A stretch of 40,996 nucleotides of DNA from FCB group bacterium. Lineage in GTDB: Bacteria; Zixibacteria; MSB-5A5; GN15; JAAZOE01. The notes under the pieces are model-generated. The model was given only the letters and a program-made list of their open reading frames with translations, had not been told where the DNA came from and did not search any database. Numbering within the stretch: the first letter of the stretch is position 1; the number at the start of each line of letters is the position of its first letter. Shown here piece by piece: positions 34,398-40,996 of this stretch. A program made the translations under genes and the position numbers. The stretch covers positions 1-40,996 of the forward strand of contig JAAEQF010000014.1 of the NCBI GenBank assembly GCA_024231695.1, in the 5' to 3' direction.

Positions 34398-35807
34398 CTA
34401 TCTCTCGCTGACCACTCCGGCCGGTTTTCCGGCCAATTCCTTCATGGTGCAGGTGAAATGCCGCAAGAAAGTCGGTTCATGAATAATCTCATAACCGCAC
34501 AATTTGTCCTTGTCCCTCACAACTTCAGCCATAATATCGGCCACATATTCCAAATGACTGCAGGTGTACATCCGCCGTGGGACGGCCAGACGCACCATTT
34601 CCCGTTTGGGCGACAACACATCACCGGTATTGGGATCAACGCCGCCAAACATCAACGAACCAATCTCAACTCCTCGGATACCACCTCGACGATACAATTC
34701 GACGGTCAATGACTGCCCCGGAAAGCGAACCGGCTCTATATGAGGTAAAAACCTCCCGGCATCGATAAAAATAGCATGTCCACCGGTCGGAGTTATTATT
34801 GGACAGCCAACCTCCTGAAGGATTTCGCCGAAATATCTGATCTGCCCGGTACGATAGGCCAGATAATCTTCCTCCAGCGCCTCCTCCAACCCAATGGCTA
34901 TAGCCTCAAGATCGCGACCATTAAGGCCGCCATAGGTCGGGAAACCTTCAATTAGAATTAACAGCTCTTTGAGCCGACCGGCCAGTTTTTCATCATTGAC
35001 AGCCAAAAAGCCACCCATATTGGCCAGCCCGTCCTTCTTGGCCGACATCATCACACCGTCGGCATAGGCGCCCATCCTTTGCGCAATCTCCCGGATTGTG
35101 GAATTCTCGAAACCGGCTTCGTACTTCTTGATGAAATAGGCGTTTTCGGCGAATCGAGCCGCGTCAAAAAACAAAAGCAAACCATACTGATCACAAATTT
35201 GCCTCACTTCGGCGATATTGGCCATCGACACCGGCAATCCCCCGGCCGAATTGTTGGTCAAGGTGATTATCACCACCGGGATACTGTCGGGTCCGACCTT
35301 CTCGATTAACGCCCTCAAACCATCGGTATCGAAATTACCCTTGAAAGGGAAATCAGACTTTTCGTCATCGAGCTCGGCGCAGGGCAGATCAACGGCGATC
35401 CCGCCCTTGTGCATGGTATTGGCCCTTGTAGTATCAAAATGAGTATTGTTGGGAACGTAATCCCCTTTTCTCAATACGGTCGAGAAAAAGATATTTTCGG
35501 CCACTCGTCCCTGATGACAGGGCAAAACAAAATTCTTCTGAAATATATCCTTGATCGTCCGCTCAAAGTGAAACCAGTTGCGCCCTCCGGCATACGATTC
35601 ATCGCCGATCATTATCCCGGCCCACTGTTTCTGCGACATCGCTCCTGTGCCGGAATCGGTCAACAGATCGACGAATATATCCTTGGCCTTTATTCTGAAA
35701 ACATTATACCCGGCCTCATTGATACATTTATCGCGTTCTTCGCGCGAAGGCAGGCTGATCGGTTCGGTCACTTTTATACGAAACGGTTCTATCGGTCTTT
35801 TCGCCAT
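34398..35807 (-). CDS. tnaA: Tryptophanase (PLP-dependent beta-eliminating lyase)
   Basis: 469-residue cytoplasmic PLP enzyme splitting tryptophan to indole, pyruvate and ammonia. It shares the fold of tyrosine phenol-lyase (TPL) and parts look TPL-like (DLLTDSGTGAMSQKQWAG). PLP is bound to the second lysine of SAKKD (K258). Two positions that separate the enzymes favour tryptophanase: D125 in FDTTR, where TPL has Thr124 and E. coli TnaA has Asp137, and I382 in VEIGS, where TPL has the phenol-binding Arg381 (MERG). Other conserved parts are HQGR (98-101), FDAARFAENAYFIKK and EGFPTYGGLNGRD. GGAAG sits five bases before the ATG. It follows the asparaginase gene by 44 bases and ends at the terminator at 34349. 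No leader peptide like E. coli tnaC was seen. Confidence 0.85.
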   Translation of the reverse strand: MAKRPIEPFRIKVTEPISLPSREERDKCINEAGYNVFRIKAKDIFVDLLTDSGTGAMSQKQWAGIMIGDESYAGGRNWFHFERTIKDIFQKNFVLPCHQGRVAENIFFSTVLRKGDYVPNNTHFDTTRANTMHKGGIAVDLPCAELDDEKSDFPFKGNFDTDGLRALIEKVGPDSIPVVIITLTNNSAGGLPVSMANIAEVRQICDQYGLLLFFDAARFAENAYFIKKYEAGFENSTIREIAQRMGAYADGVMMSAKKDGLANMGGFLAVNDEKLAGRLKELLILIEGFPTYGGLNGRDLEAIAIGLEEALEEDYLAYRTGQIRYFGEILQEVGCPIITPTGGHAIFIDAGRFLPHIEPVRFPGQSLTVELYRRGGIRGVEIGSLMFGGVDPNTGDVLSPKREMVRLAVPRRMYTCSHLEYVADIMAEVVRDKDKLCGYEIIHEPTFLRHFTCTMKELAGKPAGVVSER

Positions 35808-35851
35808 TCTATCTTCCTATCTGTTTGCTCGTAATCCAATATATCCGAATT

Positions 35852-36859
35852 TCAGACCTTTTTCAATTCAAAATCGGCAGTAATTTTACCAACCGTCAAG
35901 TGACGCCAGTTGTGTACTTCCGGATGGGCAAACGGTTCCAGGTGGGTCATATCCACATTATCCAAAAGCCCCAGTTGACGCATCACTTCAATCACAACCG
36001 GATAAAGCGCCCGTACGTTGCCGTCAAGTATTTTGACGGCAATACCCACCTGCGGATCGGAAAAGCCGATCCCCTCAATTCCTTCGGCTCCGATCTTATT
36101 GACGACATTACCGGGGAATGTCCTGGCCAGAGCCAGATCGAAGCGACCGGGACCGGAAACCATCTCGGGATAATCGGTCATCACTTTTTTGATGCGTCTG
36201 AGAATCGACTTTAAACTATCATCAGTGGCCACACCGTTGGCCAGCCTGACAAAAGCCACGGCCGCCTGAGCCAATGGCATACCGAAAACTGGAGCACTGC
36301 ATCCGTCGATACCAATAGTAATCTTTTCCCGCGGATAACCATATAACTCACTTACGGCATCAAGGACCAGTTGTTGAGTCTTACTCTGAGGATCAAGGTA
36401 TGCGGCCGGGTCGCCATCGATATATTTGGTCAGAGCCAGAAAACCGGAATGTTTCCCGGAACAGTTATGCTGAAGCGGAATAAATTCCTCGCCCTCATGG
36501 GGCAAACGTTTTTCGATCTGATAAGAAATCGGCGGATGAGTTCCGCATTGCAAAAACGATTCGTCGAACCCGGCCAAAGCCAGATTCGACTTTACCACCT
36601 CGACATGCTCGGCCGTGCCGGTATGAGAGCCGCACATAATTGCCAGTTGCCGGTCGTCAAAACCAAAATGATCAGCCGCGCCGGTCCGTAACAGTGGAAT
36701 CAACTGAAACGGTTTGGCCTCGGACCTGGCTTGCGTCGAGAATAACGGATCGCCGATATAGTGAGTCAACTCGCCCTTCGCGTTTACAACCGCCACAGAA
36801 CCATGATGGACCGATTCCAGACCTTCGCCTCTATATACTTGAGCTACTATTTCGTGCAT
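35852..36859 (-). CDS. Asparaginase II (Rhizobium etli AnsA-type, zinc-containing)
   Basis: 335-residue L-asparaginase of the asparaginase II family, unrelated to the EcAII fold. Residues that line up with the R. etli enzyme are all present with a constant shift of two: the S46-xx-K49 catalytic pair in ARSEAKPFQ (Ser48/Lys51 there), and zinc ligands C133 and K136 in HNCSGKH and C187 in GIDGCSAP (Cys135, Lys138, Cys189). MCGSHTGTAEH near residue 75 is another family motif. It would release aspartate and ammonia from asparagine in the cytoplasm. The ATG at 36859 has AGGA six bases upstream and a candidate promoter behind it. It is first in a two-gene unit with tryptophanase, suggesting amino-acid scavenging for carbon, nitrogen or energy. 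Confidence 0.9.
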   Translation of the reverse strand: MHEIVAQVYRGEGLESVHHGSVAVVNAKGELTHYIGDPLFSTQARSEAKPFQLIPLLRTGAADHFGFDDRQLAIMCGSHTGTAEHVEVVKSNLALAGFDESFLQCGTHPPISYQIEKRLPHEGEEFIPLQHNCSGKHSGFLALTKYIDGDPAAYLDPQSKTQQLVLDAVSELYGYPREKITIGIDGCSAPVFGMPLAQAAVAFVRLANGVATDDSLKSILRRIKKVMTDYPEMVSGPGRFDLALARTFPGNVVNKIGAEGIEGIGFSDPQVGIAVKILDGNVRALYPVVIEVMRQLGLLDNVDMTHLEPFAHPEVHNWRHLTVGKITADFELKKV

Positions 36860-36904
36860 GAGCGTTCCTGCATTAAATCTCTTATTTTTCAGTCAACATG
36901 CTTT

Positions 36905-36932
36905 AATCTATGGTTTTTTAGCGATTTGACAA
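36905..36932 (-). promoter_or_regulatory. Candidate promoter of asparaginase-tryptophanase
   Basis: Minus strand: TTGTCA, 16 bases, TAGATT (5/6 and 4/6 matches), 45 bases before the asparaginase ATG, in the gap shared with the divergent HAD gene. Weak motif evidence. Confidence 0.3.
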
Positions 36933-37033
36933 CCCCGGCAACAGAGATTTTGAATTGTTTTTTCATATGACAAATCGCCAGTTGACGGGAATTTGCTTGA
37001 ACACTTCCAAACAAAAGTTGTTATTTGATACAT

Positions 37034-37777
37034 ATGAACCAACCGTGTAAATGCATTATTTTTGACCTCAGCTATACGCTGATCGAATACCGGAAATGTT
37101 CCTGGCCGGAAGTACTGGATACCGGCCTTCAGGAAGCATATCGTTATTTAGAATGTAAAAACGAAATCCTTACTCCTTTTACTGACTTCAAAAACCACTT
37201 TGCAATCATCAAGGAACGGAGGCGAATTGAGGCCTCCAAAACGCTGGCCGGATGGAAAGCCGCCGATATCATCGGGGAGCTTTTGAAACAACTGAAAATA
37301 AAAACGGATGATGAATTTATTAACAACCTCCTCGAATGCATCCATGCCCCTATCCGGGAATTGATGTATATTCAGGACGACACTGTTGAAAGTCTGCGAT
37401 CTTTGAAAGACGCCGGTTTTTGTCTGGGTATTATCTCCAACACCATCAATCCACCTTTTCTTCATCTGACCGATCTTGAAATTCTGGGCCTGTCATCGTT
37501 TTTTGACTTTGCGATATTTTCATCGGAATGTCCTCATCGCAAACCGCATCCCTCGATTTTTGAATTGGGAATAAAAAAAGCCGGTTTCCCCGCTGACAAA
37601 ATCATGTATGTCGGCGATCATTATGGCAATGATATCATCGGCGCAAAGGCGGTCGGCATGAGAGCCGTTTTGAAATTCCATGACCGCCAGAAATACCCCG
37701 ATCCCTTGCCTGAAGACCTTCCGGTGATTCATTGCCTTGGTGAACTTACTGGCCTCATCAATATCCCCTTAAACTGA
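37034..37777 (+). CDS. HAD-superfamily hydrolase with altered first motif
   Basis: 247-residue cytoplasmic protein and the only credible plus-strand gene. The HAD core motifs are recognisable: motif I IIFDLSYTL with the nucleophile D11; motif II IISNT; motif III lysine in CPHRKPHPSIFE; motif IV YVGDHYGNDIIGAK with the metal-binding aspartates. A helical cap lies between about 20 and 110, so it is of the subfamily I type. Odd point: the second aspartate of DxDxT, the usual general acid in phosphatases, is serine (D11-L-S13-Y-T15). The substrate is unknown and it may not be a phosphatase. Start: the ATG at 37034; a TTG three codons earlier is in frame but weak. No clear ribosome site or promoter is visible. 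Confidence 0.82.
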   Translation: MNQPCKCIIFDLSYTLIEYRKCSWPEVLDTGLQEAYRYLECKNEILTPFTDFKNHFAIIKERRRIEASKTLAGWKAADIIGELLKQLKIKTDDEFINNLLECIHAPIRELMYIQDDTVESLRSLKDAGFCLGIISNTINPPFLHLTDLEILGLSSFFDFAIFSSECPHRKPHPSIFELGIKKAGFPADKIMYVGDHYGNDIIGAKAVGMRAVLKFHDRQKYPDPLPEDLPVIHCLGELTGLINIPLN

Positions 37778-37785
37778 GTTGGCGC

Positions 37786-38289
37786 ACGAGGACGTACACC
37801 AACCACAGGCATCGCCTGTTTTCGGCTGTCGCCAATTTGATCAATCGCCATAGTGAGGCCGAAGGCCGAACCGAAAGCGCACGAGTGCGTGGGTTTGTTT
37901 CAAAAAGCCAAATATCCCAAATTCCCTGTAAGTAATAGCTGTGTAGAGAATAAGAGTATGGGTTCGGTTTGGGTTCGCTCACTTTTTGACCTCCTTTGCC
38001 CGTAAGTTGCGTAATGACAATGCCCTTTTAGGGGCATTAGAAAATACAAAGCCATAGTTGAGGTCGCCCACAGCTTGCTGTGGGTTGGCAATGCTATAAA
38101 TCCCTCGTATATCATGTAAAGGCAGGAACCCACCGCAACGCGGTGGGCACACACCAATTCTCCTGTGAGGCCGAAGGCCGAACCAAAAACAGGCTCCGCC
38201 TGTGGCTTTGGTTGCTCACAGGCGGGGCCTGTTTATCCGCTGTCGCGTGGATGACCAGAGTTGAGAAATCCTGCGTCTTTAGACGCAGG
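37786..38289. repeat. Cluster of short palindromic repeats, no gene
   Basis: The stretch between the HAD gene and the dockerin gene holds no credible gene but is packed with short perfect palindromes. Examples: ACAGGC-atc-GCCTGT (37805-37819), GGCC-gaa-GGCC (37857-37867), CGCAC-ga-GTGCG (37878-37889), AATGCCC/GGGCATT (38019-38038), CCCACAGC-tt-GCTGTGGG (38067-38084), CCCACCGC-aac-GCGGTGGG (38129-38147), ACAGGC-tcc-GCCTGT (about 38189-38203), ACAGGC-ggg-GCCTGT (38218-38232) and CCTGCGTCT-tt-AGACGCAGG (38270-38289). The 20-mer gtgaggccgaaggccgaacc occurs twice (37853, 38165). Related units recur beyond the other end of the dockerin gene. Confidence 0.8.
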
Positions 38290-38427
38290 CCACCCGCGCC
38301 TGCTCGTGCGCATAATTATAGACTCCCGGTTTCAGGTTTTATGATAGCGGGTAGGCCCGGGATCAGTGGTGGTTTGATATTAAAAATGTTAGAGGCGGGA
38401 TCTCAGACAGAATCTTTAAATCCAATC

Positions 38428-38455
38428 AAAAAAAGGCCCCCGGGAGGAGGGGGCC
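38428..38455 (-). terminator. Intrinsic terminator of the dockerin gene
   Basis: Minus strand: a perfect seven-pair stem GGCCCCC/GGGGGCC with a seven-base loop, followed by seven T. It starts 32 bases after the stop codon of the dockerin-FG-GAP gene. Confidence 0.92.
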
Positions 38456-38486
38456 ATTGTACGTGACGGGTGCTCTTTTGATAGTC

Positions 38487-40520
38487 TTACGGGCAGTCGG
38501 CGCAGGGATCAGGGCCGCCTTTGAAGACGTAATTGATCATCCAAACGGCATCACCGACATTAAGGCTGCCGTCGCAGTTGGCATCGCCCGCATCTTCCGG
38601 GTCAGGGGCTGGACCTCCCTTGAAAACGTAATTGATCAAGTAAACGGCATCGCCGACGTTGAGCGCATCATCTGCATTGGCGTCGCCACAGAGGAATTGG
38701 CGAGGAGACAGGTTGATCAGTATGGAGACGTCGCCTGACGCATTATTTGAAACAGCCAGATCCATATCGCCATCATTATCCAGATCGGAAGCAATAACAC
38801 ATGTAGGTTCAGTGCCTACATTGTATGCCGCGCCCCAGGCAAATTCTCCCGAGCCATCATTGTATAAAACGTCTACATTGTTCCATGCCTTATTGGCCAC
38901 GACCAGATCATTATCATTGTCACCATCCAAATCGGCGGCGCTGACAAAATACGGATTTACTCCAACGCCATAGCTGGAAACAGCAAAATAGGTAAAAATC
39001 CCAGCACCATCATTTTCCAGTAGAGTAATGGAATTGCCATACAGGTTTGTCACGACCAGATCTTGATCGGCGTCGCCATCCAGATCGGCGGCGAAGACAG
39101 AACGGGGGTAGTCTCCCGCTGCGTAATCAGATTGTGCAAACGATTGGGCACCGCTGTTCAGATAAATCGTGACATTATCGGAATGCTGATTAGCGACGGC
39201 AATATCGCAGGCATCATCTCCATTAAAATGAGCGGCAACAGCAGAATTGGGACCGTTTCCGGCATCGAAGGAACTCCAAGTGTCGAACCAATATGGATCG
39301 TTATCATCATCATTCCACAAAACTTTGACAGTATCGGAGGCAACACAGGGGGCAGCAATGTCAATGTCATCGTCACCGTCAAAATCGGCGGCGCAGATAA
39401 TTCGCGGTTCTTGATTCCCGGACATAGAAAATATTATGTTTGGAGCAAAGGCCCCAAATCCGTCGTTCTCAAACCACTGGATAGCATGCGAATGCGAATT
39501 GGCTGCGGCTAGATCCAAGTCCCCATCCTCATCGAAATCGGCGGCGATGACCGAGTACGGGCAGTCGCCAGAGTAGTAATTGACAGCCGCATCAAATGTC
39601 CCATCACCCATGTTTATCAAAACTGAGATATCATCACTGCCACAATTGGCGGTGATCAAATCGTTGTAGCCATCGTCATCAACATCGGCCGCATGAACGT
39701 AATACGGGCCGCTTCCGGCATCATAATGAACGGCCCGGGCAAAGCCTGTATTGTAGACAACGACATTGTATGCTTTATCACCGGCTCCTTCCATGGCAAA
39801 GAAAAAATTGACGTTGATTCCCGGAGAAAAATCCATTACTACATCGGCCACGGCAACGCCACCTGGTTCAATCGTTACAATTAACTCAGGCAGAGGCTCC
39901 CAGGCGAGCCCAGGATCAGTCAATAAAGTGCTGTCTAATTCAATAAGATCTCTGTTCTGATCGTCAATTGCGTACTTGGCATCAAGAATTGTAATTGGTC
40001 CCACGTATTCGCCAATGGCGTCGCCCGGAGACGGAGGATATGAGGTTCCATTCCAATGATGCCATTCATTCCCGATTTGGAACCGCATTGTCCCATCAAC
40101 GTCATCATAAGACATTCCGGGAGTGGCAACCGGCCCGGCAATACCGATAAAATACCCTGAGGCATCGGTCCACAAGGCCACATAGGGCGAGACAACCTGT
40201 GAATTGGTTGAGAAACAGGCGTGACCATAGTCACCGGGAGCAACGGCACCGTTGTACCAGTGAAATACGGAAAAAGTGTCAAATTGGATTTGTTCAAAAT
40301 CAGTAAAGGGTTGATTCAAGATGGCGTTGGTGGCAGTGACATTACCGAGCAGAATCTTGGTCAAATCATAGGCGTTCTGACCTGTATTGTTTTTATAATG
40401 TTCATTAACCTGCCAGGCCATTGCCTGAGTTCCGGCAAATATAATTAAAAGCACAACCCCTACAAAGGCCAAATGCTTTTTCCGCATTACCGCAAGTGCC
40501 ATCATTAACTTTGCTGACAT
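38487..40520 (-). CDS. Exported seven-bladed FG-GAP (VCBS) propeller protein with two C-terminal dockerin repeats
   Basis: 677 residues. The signal peptide contains MRKKHLAFVGVVLLIIFAG. A roughly 200-residue N-terminal domain of unknown type follows. Then come seven FG-GAP/VCBS repeats (about 265-605), each with a calcium loop, such as DVDDDGYNDLITAN, DFDEDGDLDLAAAN, DLDGDADQDLVVTN and DLDNDGDMDLAVSN, so one complete seven-bladed propeller. The C-terminus has two dockerin type I-like repeats (GDANADDALNVGDAVYLIN and GDANCDGSLNVGDAVWMIN) ending in FKGGPDPCADCP. Dockerins bind cohesin domains or serve as C-terminal sorting/anchoring modules in uncultured FCB phyla. The ATG at 40520 has AGGAGG five bases upstream, the best site in the window. 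A strong promoter and terminator flank it, so it is a single-gene unit. The ligand is unknown. Confidence 0.9.
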   Translation of the reverse strand: MSAKLMMALAVMRKKHLAFVGVVLLIIFAGTQAMAWQVNEHYKNNTGQNAYDLTKILLGNVTATNAILNQPFTDFEQIQFDTFSVFHWYNGAVAPGDYGHACFSTNSQVVSPYVALWTDASGYFIGIAGPVATPGMSYDDVDGTMRFQIGNEWHHWNGTSYPPSPGDAIGEYVGPITILDAKYAIDDQNRDLIELDSTLLTDPGLAWEPLPELIVTIEPGGVAVADVVMDFSPGINVNFFFAMEGAGDKAYNVVVYNTGFARAVHYDAGSGPYYVHAADVDDDGYNDLITANCGSDDISVLINMGDGTFDAAVNYYSGDCPYSVIAADFDEDGDLDLAAANSHSHAIQWFENDGFGAFAPNIIFSMSGNQEPRIICAADFDGDDDIDIAAPCVASDTVKVLWNDDDNDPYWFDTWSSFDAGNGPNSAVAAHFNGDDACDIAVANQHSDNVTIYLNSGAQSFAQSDYAAGDYPRSVFAADLDGDADQDLVVTNLYGNSITLLENDGAGIFTYFAVSSYGVGVNPYFVSAADLDGDNDNDLVVANKAWNNVDVLYNDGSGEFAWGAAYNVGTEPTCVIASDLDNDGDMDLAVSNNASGDVSILINLSPRQFLCGDANADDALNVGDAVYLINYVFKGGPAPDPEDAGDANCDGSLNVGDAVWMINYVFKGGPDPCADCP

Positions 40521-40621
40521 GGATTCCTCCTAAGGCCCTTCATATTCCGGTACCGAACGTGGAGTCTAATCAAATTCAGAATTGCTTTCGGGCAATACCG
40601 CGTGCTCTCAGTATCGAAGAT

Positions 40622-40650
40622 AATATAAGTCCTATTTTGTAATATGTCAA
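40622..40650 (-). promoter_or_regulatory. Strong sigma-70-type promoter of the dockerin gene
   Basis: Minus strand: a perfect TTGACA, exactly 17 bases, then TATATT (5/6). The predicted start leaves a leader of about 95 bases before the AGGAGG and ATG at 40520. This is the best promoter match I found in the window. Confidence 0.75.
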
Positions 40651-40713
40651 GTTATAGTTAATCTCGTAATATTCTCGTATCCTTGGTAAATACTCATATA
40701 ATCGACAAACCCA

Positions 40714-40957
40714 CAGGCGGAGCCTGCTTTTGGTTCGGCTCGCTTCGCTACCTCACATGCGGAGCCTGCACACTCGTGTGTTTTTGGTTCGGCTCGCTTC
40801 GCTACCTCACATGCGGAGCCTGCACACTCGTGTGTTTTTGGTTCGGCTCGCTGCGCTTGCCTCACAGGCGAGGCCTGTTTTTGGTTCGGCTCGCTGCGCT
40901 TGCCTCACAGGCGAGGCCTGTTTTTGGCAGGCGGGGCCTGCTTCTGGCTGTCGCGTG
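40714..40957. repeat. Tandem array (2 x 54 bp, then 2 x 43 bp) of palindrome-bearing units
   Basis: From 40732 the unit beginning ggttcggctcgcttcgctac repeats with a period of 54 bases (starts at 40732 and 40786). A shorter, related unit then repeats with a period of 43 bases (starts at 40840 and 40883), ending near 40925. The units carry inner palindromes such as CACAC-TC-GTGTG and ACAGGC-gag-GCCTGT. The array is bordered by CAGGC-gga-GCCTG (40714) and CAGGC-ggg-GCCTG followed by GCTGTCGCGTG (40928-40957). Open frames across it in both directions only echo the repeat and are not genes. A 14-base palindrome GAATTAATTAATTC follows at 40961-40974. Confidence 0.88.
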
Positions 40958-40996
40958 TACGAATTAATTAATTCTTTGAAGTTGGGAGATTGCCAC

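Noticed and set aside
34398..35807. Tyrosine phenol-lyase as the identity
   Set aside because: The TPL-specific residues Thr124 and Arg381 are replaced by Asp125 and Ile382, as in tryptophanase.
38080..38466. 128-codon plus-strand frame
   Set aside because: It runs through the palindromic repeat cluster and the dockerin terminator, with no ribosome site and no recognisable domain.
40732..40925. CRISPR array
   Set aside because: The repeats are directly tandem with no unique spacers, and no cas gene is in the window.
40647..40967. Open frames on both strands with repeated RAEPKTHECAGSACEVAK or FWFGSLRYLTCGACT
   Set aside because: They only translate the tandem DNA repeat. Both strands and several frames are open, and no signal for translation is present.

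Overview
The window reads as a chromosome segment from an uncultured Gram-negative bacterium of the FCB (Fibrobacteres-Chlorobi-Bacteroidetes) superphylum. The best guess is candidate phylum Zixibacteria or a close relative. Evidence: bacillithiol synthesis genes, a Bat/MoxR operon, PorU/PorV-like type IX secretion proteins, FlgD/Por-type C-terminal tails beginning with a YPNP motif, many outer-membrane barrels, and a paired dockerin repeat of the form LNVGDAVYLINYVFKGGP. The phylum call is inference. No rRNA or tRNA gene was recognised.

Layout. Nearly all genes are on the minus strand, so transcription runs right to left. Positions 1-3395 hold the bacillithiol genes bshC-bshA-bshB1 (bshB1 runs off the left edge), separated by an intrinsic terminator from a two-gene flippase-corA unit (3513-5524). 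Positions 5638-15018 hold a nine-gene MoxR/Bat operon: BatD-like, moxR, DUF58, a second BatD-like, batA, batB, batC, batD, batE. Positions 15168-33914 hold one tightly packed block of nine genes: a PorU-like C25 (gingipain-type) protease, a PorV-like barrel with a roughly 590-residue beta-propeller insertion, an M6 metalloprotease with a C-terminal sorting-type tail, two tandem paralogous membrane-associated proteins, an NHL-propeller lipoprotein, a 1105-residue outer-membrane barrel, a TamA/Omp85-like protein and a UbiA prenyltransferase of the archaeal-lipid (DGGGP synthase) type. Gaps within this block run from short overlaps to 59 bp.

Positions 34398-36859 hold an asparaginase II-tryptophanase pair for amino-acid breakdown, ended by a good terminator. 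A HAD-family gene with an altered first motif (37034-37777) is divergent. The last gene (38487-40520) encodes an exported seven-bladed FG-GAP propeller ending in two dockerin repeats. It has a strong promoter, Shine-Dalgarno site and terminator, and is flanked on both sides by families of short palindromic repeats.

How they fit together. The 15-34 kb block looks like a self-contained island for exporting and displaying surface proteins: a PorU-type sortase, a PorV-type shuttle, at least one protease cargo with a matching tail, a lipoprotein and two barrel proteins that could form or assemble the exit pore. The most novel point is the propeller embedded in the PorV-like barrel. Its promoter and that of the dockerin protein share an identical 11-base core around the -35 box, so surface-protein genes may be co-expressed.
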